Part shown: positions 15,520-22,886 of the stretch, piece by piece
How positions within the stretch are numbered: position 1 is the first letter of the stretch
Layout of the letters: each line of letters opens with the position of its first letter
Origin: Microvirga arvi
Lineage (GTDB): Bacteria; Pseudomonadota; Alphaproteobacteria; Rhizobiales; Beijerinckiaceae
NCBI RefSeq assembly: GCF_016892765.1
Contig: NZ_JAFEMD010000040.1
Coordinates: forward strand, 1-45,720
DNA: 45,720 bases
Direction: 5' to 3'
Notes under the pieces: model-generated
What the model saw: only the letters and a program-made list of their open reading frames with translations
What the model was told of the DNA's origin: nothing
Databases searched by the model: none
Position numbers and translations under genes: made by a program

Positions 15520-15795
15520 CTCGCACACCCATCTTATCTTGTGCCTGATCATTATTCTAGATCAACAACGCGATAGCTATCTATGTTGACGAATTCTAGT
15601 TAGAGGGAGAACGAATATTGGTTTACACTGAGGCTGTTTTTTCGTTCTACCAGATATTCCGACGCTAAGATGTTAGTGCTGGCAGGCACAGCGTGCGCGG
15701 CGGCTTTATCGGGGACTTGCTGTCACGCGTTGCCCATCTCCAAGGACGGCGTCATCAACTTGATGGGCTGAAGTAGGTCCACCTGCCCTTGGCAT

Positions 15796-16140
15796 TCAGG
15801 TCGAAATCCAGTCGACAGACCTGTGACGTTCGCCCAGGTCATACAGGCCGGGCTCGAGCCTTTCGATGACTAACGGCGTTAGTGTTGCCAGGACGGCGGG
15901 AGAGGTTTGCAGCCTGATTAATGGCAGGTCTACGACTGCGAGGATCGGCAGCGGGCTATGGGCGCTGGGGTGCGAGCCTTCGGTACCCAGCGCTTTCTCC
16001 TCCTGACCCGCGTTCATAGGAAGAGGAATGCCATTGTTGCCTATGGAATGCGCCGCAAGACTTAGAGGCGCTCCTTGCTGCCGCGGTCCCCTCATTGGAT
16101 AGGGCTCCCGAAGATTGCCCGTGGCGAGCGTCGAGCGCAT
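15796..16140 (-). CDS. Small hypothetical protein
   Basis: A 114-residue frame. The first half is Gly/Pro-rich and looks disordered, while the second half (SPLPILAVVDLPLIRLQTSP, then LVIERLEPGLYDLGERH) has regular strand and helix patterns and good codon use. A GTG 21 bases upstream (16161) is an alternative start. Not recognised. Between 15520 and 15795 I see only a 33-codon frame at 15670-15771 with a lipoprotein-like start and no ribosome-binding site. Confidence 0.4.
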   Translation of the reverse strand: MRSTLATGNLREPYPMRGPRQQGAPLSLAAHSIGNNGIPLPMNAGQEEKALGTEGSHPSAHSPLPILAVVDLPLIRLQTSPAVLATLTPLVIERLEPGLYDLGERHRSVDWIST

Positions 16141-16161
16141 TCCCAACAGCTTCTTTGACAC

Positions 16162-16519
16162 GCAATATGACGATGATGCTCTCGAGGGGCTGGAGGTGAT
16201 TGACGGACTGAGCGAGATGGAGGTGGCGTGATGGGTCGGCAGTTTTATTGCTGCGCTCTCTCATATCAGCTCATGAGAGAGAACTCGCAAGAAGGCATTC
16301 TCAATCGCGAAGCTGATATTCGGAGCATTACATCCCCTCTCGCCGAGAGGGAGCAGGAGGTCGAGCTCATGGAAGACTGCTCCCCCGCTGCAATGTGTGC
16401 AGGGTATCGCGCTTTATTGGCCGCTCCAGCATCACGACCGTTGGCCTGTAGATCAAAGGCAGCATGTGACGGGACATTTTCAGGTAATCCAGAATACATT
16501 CGAGCACAGAGAAGCCATC
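16162..16519. other. Gap with no supported gene
   Basis: About 358 bp. Open frames exist on both strands, but their composition changes abruptly and none has a ribosome-binding site with coding-like codons. No repeat or terminator was recognised. Confidence 0.35.
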
Positions 16520-16867
16520 ATGCCCAAACTCATCAGGACGGTTGACGAGGTCATGGCCCGAGAGAAGCGGGACATGCTGTTCGTCCAGTTCAGACATTCG
16601 CTCCTGAAGAGATTGCCACCCAATTCATCACGACAACAACATCTCGCATGGTTTGATGCGAAGGGTCTGCACTACGAACTGGTTGCTCCCCGCGGCTGGC
16701 TGGAGGGAGATCCTGGCCTGTTTGCCGTTTACTTCGGCGGACTGGCTGACCCACGGGTCGCAGACTATTCAGCCGTGTTTGAAACCGCTGATGGCAAGAG
16801 CTTGGCTCCGGAGGAGTATCAAATGGTGATCATCACCTACAAGTCATGGCTGGACAGCCAATCGTGA
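16520..16867 (+). CDS. Small hypothetical protein
   Basis: A 115-residue protein starting MPKLIRTVDEVMAREKRDML, with a central AWFDAKGLHYELVAPRGW and the C-terminal EEYQMVIITYKSWLDSQS. The frame is open 41 codons further upstream, but the coding character and an AGAGAAG ribosome site support the ATG at 16520. It is soluble, with a predicted helix then beta-strands. I do not recognise the family. Confidence 0.55.
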   Translation: MPKLIRTVDEVMAREKRDMLFVQFRHSLLKRLPPNSSRQQHLAWFDAKGLHYELVAPRGWLEGDPGLFAVYFGGLADPRVADYSAVFETADGKSLAPEEYQMVIITYKSWLDSQS

Positions 16868-17140
16868 GGGAGAGACAGCCGCTTTTCGTTGAGTCATTTG
16901 CCACACTATGAATCCCTCTGGCCAGTGATCCAAATGTGCTGGGCTGCATCGGCAAGGTGTTACGCATACCAGCCTGCGTTGCGCCAGCAAAGCTTTCCTA
17001 TCGACTGTTGTCGAAATATGACACCGGCGGGGTTTTGCTGATCCGGGTCTGGTGTTGACGCTCGGTTCATGTGTATTGCGCATCTTTGATCGACCAGAAG
17101 GTAACGTGAATACAGGAACTCGCGAGGAGAGTACTGCGTC

Positions 17141-17416
17141 ATGAGCGACACACCCGCAAACCAGCGCCGGCCAGTGACCAAGCTCCATCCGGTCACCGTC
17201 CCGCCGGTTGATGAGAACACCGCATCGATGATCGACCTGCTGCAGGAGCATCTGCGGCTGGCCCGTGAAGGCAAGCTGCGCTCGCTCGCGGTCGTGTCGG
17301 TGTCGGCCGATGGATCAGCCATTGGCACCCAGTGGTCATGTGAGCCGACTGATATGGCCTCGCTGATCGGCAAACTCACCGTTCTCACCCACGATCTCAT
17401 GGCCGCTCGCAAGTAA
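17141..17416 (+). CDS. Conserved small hypothetical protein
   Basis: A 91-residue protein with ribosome-binding site GGAG 11 bases before the ATG and strongly GC-rich third positions. The pattern IDLLQEHLRLAREGKLRSLAVVSV, then WSCEPTDMASLIGKL and a final helix, is one I associate with small proteins common in alphaproteobacterial genomes and prophages. No function is known to me. It sits alone between two gaps. Confidence 0.65.
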   Translation: MSDTPANQRRPVTKLHPVTVPPVDENTASMIDLLQEHLRLAREGKLRSLAVVSVSADGSAIGTQWSCEPTDMASLIGKLTVLTHDLMAARK

Positions 17417-17597
17417 GTATTTGGCCCGTCGCCACATGGATAATCCCCTCCAGGAGAGACGAGCGTTTTCACAACCTAGGAAGCCAAGGCGCGGGGCCTT
17501 TAAGGTCGGCTGCAACAGCCTGGGCAACGTCCCTCCGCGACGAGAACTGCACAGGACCGCTAAGGGCTCGGTCGCCAACAATGAGGATACCTAGTCT

Positions 17598-17807
17598 TTG
17601 GTGTTCGATACAGATACCAAGCGCCTCTACGTTGAGCACGAGTGGCAGCACGTGGACGTGCGCCGGGGCGGAGCCTCGGACAATGGGACAGAGCAAATCG
17701 AGATATCTGAGTATCTGCTCCAGGGCGGGCAGACCGCCGGGCACCGGGAGTTGTGGCGCCTCATCAGGGTTCTGTTTGATGAGCCGAATGCCACACAGAA
17801 GGAGTAG
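17598..17807 (+). CDS. Small conserved hypothetical protein, start uncertain
   Basis: A 69-codon frame with the blocks DTDTKRLYVEHEWQHVDVR and ISEYLLQGGQTAGHRELWRL ending in a helix. The YVEHEW-type start followed by an acidic loop and a C-terminal helix is seen in short proteins of Hyphomicrobiales. The only starts are TTG 17598 or the adjacent GTG 17601, with no clear ribosome site, so the gene may be slightly truncated. Confidence 0.45.
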   Translation: MVFDTDTKRLYVEHEWQHVDVRRGGASDNGTEQIEISEYLLQGGQTAGHRELWRLIRVLFDEPNATQKE

Positions 17808-17929
17808 CGCGATCCTAGCCTGCGCGCCTGCCCGGCAGCGGCACATCTAGATAAGTTTGCGGAGCACCCGAACTTCTACCGGAGCCGGCCGTTCTTGGCC
17901 TAAGGGCGAGGGTTTTTCGGAGAACGATC

Positions 17930-18127
17930 ATGAGCGCGGATGAGAGTCCGGCAAAGCGCGGCTTTGCTTCAATGAGTGAGGAAAGGCGTCGCGAGATCGC
18001 GAGCAAAGGTGGCAAGAGCGTTCCGGCTGAAAAGCGGAATTTCGCTCAGAACGCTGCATCTGCCTCCGAAGCTGGTCGTAAGGGGGGCCAGAATTCCCCC
18101 GGCCGCAGGAAGAATCGTCAAGGGTAG
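17930..18127 (+). CDS. KGG-domain stress-type protein
   Basis: A 65-residue basic hydrophilic protein with KGG repeats: GFASMSEERRREIASKGGKS (about 11-30) and EAGRKGGQNS (about 47-56). This is the pattern of the YciG/KGG family of small general-stress proteins, which are mostly unstructured. GGAG lies eight bases before the ATG. Like other members it is short and rich in Lys, Arg, Ser and Gly. Its molecular role is not well defined. Confidence 0.75.
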   Translation: MSADESPAKRGFASMSEERRREIASKGGKSVPAEKRNFAQNAASASEAGRKGGQNSPGRRKNRQG

Positions 18128-18246
18128 GACCATAGCCAAGCTGGTGGGCAATCTACCGATACGCAGCATCAAAGAAGCTGAAGCCGTTGAAGAGTTGCTC
18201 AAGATCCTGCGCTGGGACCAATCCGGGTTTCCCTCTGCTTTCGTTA

Positions 18247-18498
18247 CTACGCGCCTCTGAGCAAGTAGCCGCGGCGACGCTTTCGCTGGAGCCAGGTCTC
18301 AAGAGCTTCCACCGCACGAGACTGGTTTTCGTAGAGCTCAATCCTTCTCTGTCCTGGCTGGCCGATGCGGCCCCACTCGCGGATTAGGGTCGCATCACCG
18401 AACAGGCTAGGTTCGATCGATAGGACATAGTAGCGAGCCATGTTGCAGCTTGGATCACACCTGTGAAGAACCAGATATTGGATCGTGTCTTGAGCCAT
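18247..18498 (-). CDS. WGR-domain protein
   Basis: An 83-residue protein that is almost entirely a WGR domain. It has MARYYVLSIEPSLFGDATLI, then REWGRIGQPGQRR with the diagnostic WGR motif, and a final helix ALETWLQRKRRRGY. WGR domains bind nucleic acids and occur in PARPs. Free-standing forms of this length are common on rhizobial replicons and are of unknown role. I prefer the Met at 18498 over one 12 codons upstream, because family members begin shortly before the DP(S)xNMARYY block. Confidence 0.8.
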   Translation of the reverse strand: MAQDTIQYLVLHRCDPSCNMARYYVLSIEPSLFGDATLIREWGRIGQPGQRRIELYENQSRAVEALETWLQRKRRRGYLLRGA

Positions 18499-18653
18499 GC
18501 GCCAGTGTCGCGCAGGCACCTGGACGAGGTCCAATCAAAGTCCTGAATCCTTTGCGCACCAACGATTCACATCCGTGATGCACCCTGCTGCTGTCGCGCT
18601 CTGCCCTCCAGTACGTTGACCAGTCGTGATCTCGTCGCGCACGGTTCCTCTCC

Positions 18654-19808
18654 CTATGCCATTCTTCGCCTCCGCATGGCGAGGAGTTCGACGGCGAGAT
18701 CGATTTTGCCGGCTTTGACCATGCGGGTGAGTGCGCGGAAGTAGCCTCCCGGGTTCTTGATCCGGCTCTCGCCGCCGTTCCTGGCGGCATCGTCCTCGTA
18801 GAGCTGCAGGACGTAGATCACCGCAATGGCCGCCCTGACGGGGCCCACCTCCTCGACGGCTTCGGCCCAGGCGCTCTCATGGGCCCCGAGCGAGGCCCTG
18901 AGGTAGCGGCCGGCTGAGACGATGTCAGCGAGGTCCCGCACCGGCTGGCCGTAGTCGCCGATGGCCGGGCAAGCCTCAAGGATCAATTCCGGTGATAGGT
19001 GCTCCGGCGGTTGTTCGGTTGAACGAACCGCCTCAGCTTTCTTCGGAAAGCCCTTGTTACAAGGCTCACTAGGAGATCCGTTGTTGTTATTAGTGTGACG
19101 GCAGTCTTTGCCGCCATTGCCCGCTTTTATGAAAGCTTCTTCGCACGTCCTCCTCAGGGCTATCCACTCATCGAGAATAGCGTGCGGCATGGCCTTCGTG
19201 CTGCGCACAGGTGTGCGGGCTTTGAGACCTTTGACCTGCTCCTCCAGATCAGAACGATCAAGGTCGGGATGATGCTCGGCCAAAGCACTCAGGGCTTCTT
19301 CGGCGGCACGCCTGGCGATCGTGATCTCGTCGAAGGCGCGTTTGCGGGCTTCTCGGGCTTGCTTCATCTCGATAAGGCGCTCAGCCCACTCACCTCGCCT
19401 GGCGTAAACAGGGGTTAGGTCGAAGCCGAAAGCGTCAACGAGTTCTCCGGCCAAATCTTTGACCGCATAGCGCTTTCCGTTTGGCGACTCCTTCGGGACG
19501 ATGAGCTGATACTCGATCAGGACCTTGAACGCATACCGGATGGAGCGCTCGGAAAGGCCGGTACGGCTCATGAGGTAATCGTTCGACGGCCAGACGAGCA
19601 GCCGCTCCCATTCCTGCTCTCCCCAGCACGCCACGAGCTCGGACAGCACCGACCGGGGTCCATTCCGCAATTCCAGGGCTTTGGCAGCCTCTCGAGCCGC
19701 CGCAGACAGTTCTTTTCGCGTTACTGTGCGCCCGGCTTCGAGCGCGAGTTCTCTCGCGACCAGAGCGGCATGTCTCAGCCGCCGGCCTCCTGACGATGCA
19801 AGCTGCAT
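18654..19808 (-). CDS. repC: Plasmid replication initiator RepC, copy 2
   Basis: A 384-residue RepC with the same layout as copy 1: MQLASSGGRRLRHAALV, a winged-helix segment with SNDYLMSRTGLSERSIRYAF, ESPNGKRYAV and AFGFDLTPVYARRGEW. The helix that would recognise DNA differs at most exposed positions from copy 1, while the last third is identical. The start at 19808 follows GGAGG by five bases. A ribbon-helix-helix gene (19987-20199) and antisense RNA 2 lie upstream, an arrangement analogous to repB-ctRNA-repC, so this copy has the more complete replication module. Confidence 0.9.
   Translation of the reverse strand: MQLASSGGRRLRHAALVARELALEAGRTVTRKELSAAAREAAKALELRNGPRSVLSELVACWGEQEWERLLVWPSNDYLMSRTGLSERSIRYAFKVLIEYQLIVPKESPNGKRYAVKDLAGELVDAFGFDLTPVYARRGEWAERLIEMKQAREARKRAFDEITIARRAAEEALSALAEHHPDLDRSDLEEQVKGLKARTPVRSTKAMPHAILDEWIALRRTCEEAFIKAGNGGKDCRHTNNNNGSPSEPCNKGFPKKAEAVRSTEQPPEHLSPELILEACPAIGDYGQPVRDLADIVSAGRYLRASLGAHESAWAEAVEEVGPVRAAIAVIYVLQLYEDDAARNGGESRIKNPGGYFRALTRMVKAGKIDLAVELLAMRRRRMA
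18748..19101. repeat. 354-bp direct repeat, copy 2 (3' third of repC)
   Basis: Identical by eye to 14046-14399, in the same orientation. Recombination between the copies would remove about 4.7 kb, including the KGG and WGR genes and the small genes at 15364-17807. Confidence 0.8.
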
Positions 19809-19896
19809 CGTACCCTCCATGTTGAGGGCAAAGCGGGAGCGTTCACCGAAACCGATGCTCTTGACACTCAGCTTGTCGGGATGGCATAAGGATGGT

Positions 19897-19974
19897 CGCC
19901 AAACCTATTACCTTATGGCCACCCCTCGGTGGTTCTCCAAAGGCCCTCGAAGTTTCCAGCTTCGTGGGCCTTTT
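19897..19974 (+). ncRNA. Counter-transcribed RNA controlling repC copy 2
   Basis: The equivalent of antisense RNA 1, with TTGACA at 19861-19866, CATAAG at 19885-19890 and a terminator stem AAGGCCC (19940-19946)/CGAAG with CTTCG/GGGCC (19966-19970) followed by TTTT. Its 5' part differs in sequence and is three bases longer than RNA 1, while the terminator differs at only about one position. The RNA lies in the 177-bp gap between the ribbon-helix-helix gene and repC. Confidence 0.75.
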
Positions 19975-19986
19975 GCTTTGCCTGGG

Positions 19987-20199
19987 TTACGTCACCGTGT
20001 TTGGCTCCTTCCGAACAAAGGTGGCTTCGAGGGCATGGGCGATGGCGACTTGGCGTGAAGGGTAGCGGCCGCTAGCGACAGCCTCGTCAATGGCAGTCCC
20101 AACCAGGTGAGAGACCCAAACATTCATTTCGCGGTCCCCCCTTTCCCGACGGGTCTGACGGAGACGTTGGGCTCGCTTGCGACTTACTGCATCAGCCAT
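19987..20199 (-). CDS. Ribbon-helix-helix-type DNA-binding protein upstream of repC
   Basis: A 70-residue basic protein: a Lys/Arg-rich N-terminus (MADAVSRKRAQRLRQTRRER), a strand-like segment DREMNVWVSHLVGTAIDEAV and a helix PSRQVAIAHALEATFV. The strand-helix-helix pattern resembles small ribbon-helix-helix proteins that act as plasmid partition proteins or repressors. An 18-bp palindrome (20216-20233) lies 16 bp before the ATG and suggests autoregulation. I chose Met 20199 because the 27 upstream codons cross that palindrome. It probably shares an mRNA with repC copy 2. Confidence 0.6.
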   Translation of the reverse strand: MADAVSRKRAQRLRQTRRERGDREMNVWVSHLVGTAIDEAVASGRYPSRQVAIAHALEATFVRKEPNTVT

Positions 20200-20215
20200 T
20201 TCGATCGTCCATGAT

Positions 20216-20233
20216 ACTCGTAGCGATACGAGT
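20216..20233. promoter_or_regulatory. Palindromic operator of the ribbon-helix-helix gene
   Basis: ACTCGTA (20216-20222), GCGA, TACGAGT (20227-20233), a perfect 7-bp inverted repeat. It sits 16 bp upstream of the ATG at 20199, where a repressor would block transcription or where a partition complex could assemble. Confidence 0.55.
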
Positions 20234-20317
20234 GTTGACCGATTCTGATGCGGCTGTGGAGTCGGAGCGCAAGAATCCATTCACAATAATTGGATTCTCC
20301 GTTGGAAAACTCCTTTA

Positions 20318-20405
20318 GGTAGAATCAATTAGCGCAAAAAGCCGAATCAATTCGCAAGTAAAACACTGGTTCCGCTAGACTCGGCGTTACGCACTTGATT
20401 CTACC
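20318..20405. repeat. Cluster of GAATCAA repeats, possible iteron or centromere site
   Basis: GGTAGAATCAA (20318-20328) is repeated in inverted form as TTGATTCTACC (20395-20405). GAATCAATT occurs at 20322-20330 and 20344-20352 in direct orientation, and a related TTGGATTC lies near 20290. The cluster lies about 85 bp beyond the RHH operator, on an AT-rich stretch. Repeats of this type near rep genes are often binding sites for replication or partition proteins. Confidence 0.45.
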
Positions 20406-20412
20406 TCCTGAG

Positions 20413-20622
20413 TTATGGGGCTTTCTCCTCGAGGCACATCTCGACTTTCTTCTCTACAGGACTCGATGTTGTGTCTTGAACACTGAGTGCTGGCAGAAAT
20501 CCTACCGTTAGTATTTGCGGTAGACTCAAGAGAGCCGATTTTTGGCGGAGGTACCGAGCGGTACCCGTCCGACCTATGACCACAGGAACCTTATCGGACT
20601 TCGATGGGGATTGAAGGGCCAT
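20413..20622 (-). CDS. Uncertain small protein
   Basis: A 69-codon frame starting MALQSPSKSDKVPVVIGRTG and ending in a Lys/Glu-rich tail. Codon use is only moderately coding-like and there is no clear ribosome site. Not recognised. From 20623 to 20957 I see no gene. That stretch probably contains the promoter and the long 5' leader typical of cold-shock genes. Confidence 0.2.
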   Translation of the reverse strand: MALQSPSKSDKVPVVIGRTGTARYLRQKSALLSLPQILTVGFLPALSVQDTTSSPVEKKVEMCLEEKAP

Positions 20623-20957
20623 CCCCAGACAGGGTGGAGAGGAACTCTACCTGCAGTGACCCAGCCGGGTAGATCGACTTCACGCGAGCAGTGACATCTC
20701 AATTTGGGTGCCACGAATTTCGTCGAATTACTATTTTGACAAGAAGTCTGTAATCGGTGCTGTCGTAGGGTCCTTGCACAGGAGGCTTCCACGCGGCGAT
20801 CGGCGCCAGAGCAGTCGAAGCTGCAGCGGCCTCACGCTGAGCGCACGATGCAGAATTTGCGTCACGATCCAGCAGTCCCCCCAAGCACTTGACCTTGTGG
20901 CCAGACACGGCAGGATTGCTTGGCGGCAGCGCACCTGACGGACTTAAGGAACATGCA

Positions 20958-21167
20958 ATGGCGACTGGCACTGTGAAGTGGTACAACGAGACGAAGGGCT
21001 ATGGCTTCATTCAGCCCGATAATGGCGGCAAGGACGTGTTCGTTCATGCCACAGCCCTAGAGCGGGCCGGCATGCGGGGCTTGGCTGAAGGCCAGAAGGT
21101 CTCCTACGAGGTGGAAGCTGACCGCCGTACCGGCAAGGAGTCGGCGACCAACCTGCAGAAAGCGTAA
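20958..21167 (+). CDS. cspA: Cold-shock protein, CspA family
   Basis: A 69-residue single cold-shock domain. RNP1 is GYGFIQPD (residues 14-21), RNP2 is DVFVHATAL (26-34), and the normal start is MATGTVKWYNETK. CspA-type proteins bind single-stranded RNA and DNA and act as RNA chaperones. The frame is open 23 codons further upstream, but the AAGGAA ribosome site and family length support 20958. A hairpin AAGCCGC/GCGGCTT (21205-21228), without a T-tract, follows. Confidence 0.95.
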   Translation: MATGTVKWYNETKGYGFIQPDNGGKDVFVHATALERAGMRGLAEGQKVSYEVEADRRTGKESATNLQKA

Positions 21168-21273
21168 TGAGCGGATAGTCTGGCGAACTTAGCGCTGGCT
21201 CTTCAAGCCGCTCCTGACAGGGCGGCTTACCGCCTTAGTAGTGAGACCGACAGCCCATGCAGTTTCCTGAGCC

Positions 21274-21543
21274 GTGCACGAAGCGGAGGCACGCTTGGAT
21301 ATAACCGTGACCCCAGCAGATGACGGAAGAGCATGGACCCTGACGGACCTGCTCGGCCGTTCGATGGGCCGGATTACGGAAGCCCCTGCCAATCAGTTCA
21401 CAATCTACCCAGAGGGCCATGCTCGGGAGACCATGGCCGGCATCGAGCATGGCCCCTTCGTATCCCTTGATGCCGCCTTGGCGGCCATCGAGAAGCACAC
21501 TCGAGGCGTCTGCCGGCACCATCCGGGCGAGGATCAACCATGA
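21274..21543 (+). CDS. Conserved small hypothetical protein
   Basis: An 89-residue protein from a GTG start. The core is ITVTPADDGRAWTLTDLLGRSMG, then a strand ANQFTIYPEG, AIEHGPF-like GIEHGPFVSLDAALAAIEKH and a C-terminal TRGVCRHHPGE. The strand-rich start and final helix with a conserved TRGxCR end look like a small family common in Methylobacteriaceae. I know no function. The ribosome site is weak, so the exact start is uncertain. Confidence 0.55.
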   Translation: MHEAEARLDITVTPADDGRAWTLTDLLGRSMGRITEAPANQFTIYPEGHARETMAGIEHGPFVSLDAALAAIEKHTRGVCRHHPGEDQP

Positions 21544-21590
21544 TCGGAAGGAGCCCAAAGCTCGCCCTGCTCCGTGGCTGAGGACAAACC

Positions 21591-21776
21591 ATGCGGATCC
21601 GTGTCGGCTGCGAGATGACCTACGAGTTCGGGCAGGTCACGCCCATGATCGCGATCCTCAATGTGCACTCGTCGAGAGTGTCCGACCTGGAGCGGCCAGA
21701 CAACCTCATTACAACCCATGCGCCTGGGCCAGTTCGGGCGAGCCATGAGGCCCGTGTTGCTAGATGGAGCAGGTAA
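21591..21776 (+). pseudogene. Truncated transglutaminase-like protein, N-terminal fragment
   Basis: The first 45 or so residues (MRIRVGCEMTYEFGQVTPMI, then LNVHSSRVSDLERPDNLITT) match the N-terminal beta-rich domain of bacterial transglutaminase-like proteases, which are normally about 260-290 residues. After ITTHAP the family continues differently. Here the frame runs into unrelated sequence and stops at 21776. The Cys-His-Asp catalytic domain is absent, so this is a remnant. Confidence 0.55.
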
Positions 21777-21875
21777 GAGCCCGTTCGAGCTATTGCCCAG
21801 CCGGCAGGGCCTGACGAGGACTGGCCTGAATGGAACGGTGCTGGTACGCTGCTGCTGCAGAATGTGAGATCCAGC

Positions 21876-22079
21876 ATGACCCCCGAAGTCGAGCTGATCC
21901 GAGCCTTGGCGGAAGATCTGGCGCTTGAGATCTTGGCCTCGTACACGCCAGAGGATTTTCAGCAGGCCGACTTCACCAGTTTGGGCAAAGCGGCTGTCTA
22001 TCTGACACAACACGACGAGGGACCTGGTCCTGCGCTTGAGGAACTCATCAAGAAAGTGCAGCACGCCCAGGGGACATAA
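21876..22079 (+). CDS. Small hypothetical protein
   Basis: A 67-residue protein starting MTPEVELIRALAEDLALEIL, with two predicted helices, a short linker FTSLGKAAVYLTQHDEGPG and a final Lys-rich helix. GAGATCC lies before the ATG, and a Met four codons earlier is an alternative start. Codon use is clearly coding. No family is recognised. Confidence 0.5.
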   Translation: MTPEVELIRALAEDLALEILASYTPEDFQQADFTSLGKAAVYLTQHDEGPGPALEELIKKVQHAQGT

Positions 22080-22369
22080 GCCGCAGTCACATCAGGGAGC
22101 ATGAGAAATCGTGGGGCATCCTGCAGCGTGTTCGAGTGAATGCCATTCGGTCACGTAGTAGATCAGGCACAGGATCGGCCTTTCGACACCAGTCCACTCA
22201 CCGCTACCCCACACTCCTTGTGCTCCCCATCTGGCAGAAGACGGGCAAGACGATAGGATTCACCTCATCCGAGAGAGCGGATTTCGTTGAACGCTTATCT
22301 TGGCAAGAAGTCGGCGATCCATGCCAAGGCACGATTGCCTGGCCAGGAGGCTTCCAACTGCTCCATCGT

Positions 22370-22792
22370 TCACCGCCTGAATTTGGTTTGCTGTTTTTCC
22401 GGCGGAGAGCCGACGGAGGAAACGCTTGCCTGCGAACACTTGCTTTGGAGGAAATAGGTGTCGATCAGAGCTACAATCCTTCGGCCCAGCGCCTGATCCT
22501 CTTCAAGGCTGTCTGTGCCGAGGATCTCGAGCCGGATCTCGAAATCAGGATCACAAATGAGAATGGCTGGATCCTGCTCGTCGCCATCTCCCTGGCTCTC
22601 CAGGAACCAACCCTCGTCTGGCTTCGGGTCTTCCGGGTCGAGACCCGCATTCAGGCTCTCGACAAGATACCTCGCCAGACGATCGTTGATCCGCGTGCCG
22701 TCGTCTTCGCCAAAGATGATCCGGGGTTCGCCCTCGGGGATCCCGGATGACGTGCTGTCGGTCTCGTCCGGGGCGGGCGATGAAGAGGGTCC
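22370..22792 (-). pseudogene. Acidic protein frame with no start codon, probably frameshifted
   Basis: The minus strand is open and strongly coding-like for about 140 codons, ending at TGA 22372-22370. Recognisable stretches are EGEPRIIFGEDDGTRINDRL, then SLNAGLDPEDPKPDEGWFLE and DFEIRLEILGTDSLEEDQAL. The frame has no ATG, GTG or TTG before its coding part, and a TGA lies just upstream. A second frame from GTG 22911, overlapping the end of the secreted-protein gene, is coding-like up to about 22790. A one-base shift near the G-rich run at 22770 would join them. Not recognised by family. Confidence 0.5.
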
Positions 22793-22886
22793 AGTATGAC
22801 GATGGGCTCATGGGCTACGTTTTGTCCAACGATCAGGACGGACAGCTTAGGCTGGCCCGATGACCAATAGCACTCCTGCTTTCGGA

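Noticed and set aside
22136..22750. Plus-strand frame of 204 codons
   Set aside because: The opposite strand shows stronger coding signal over 22370-22790, and this frame has no ribosome site or family features.
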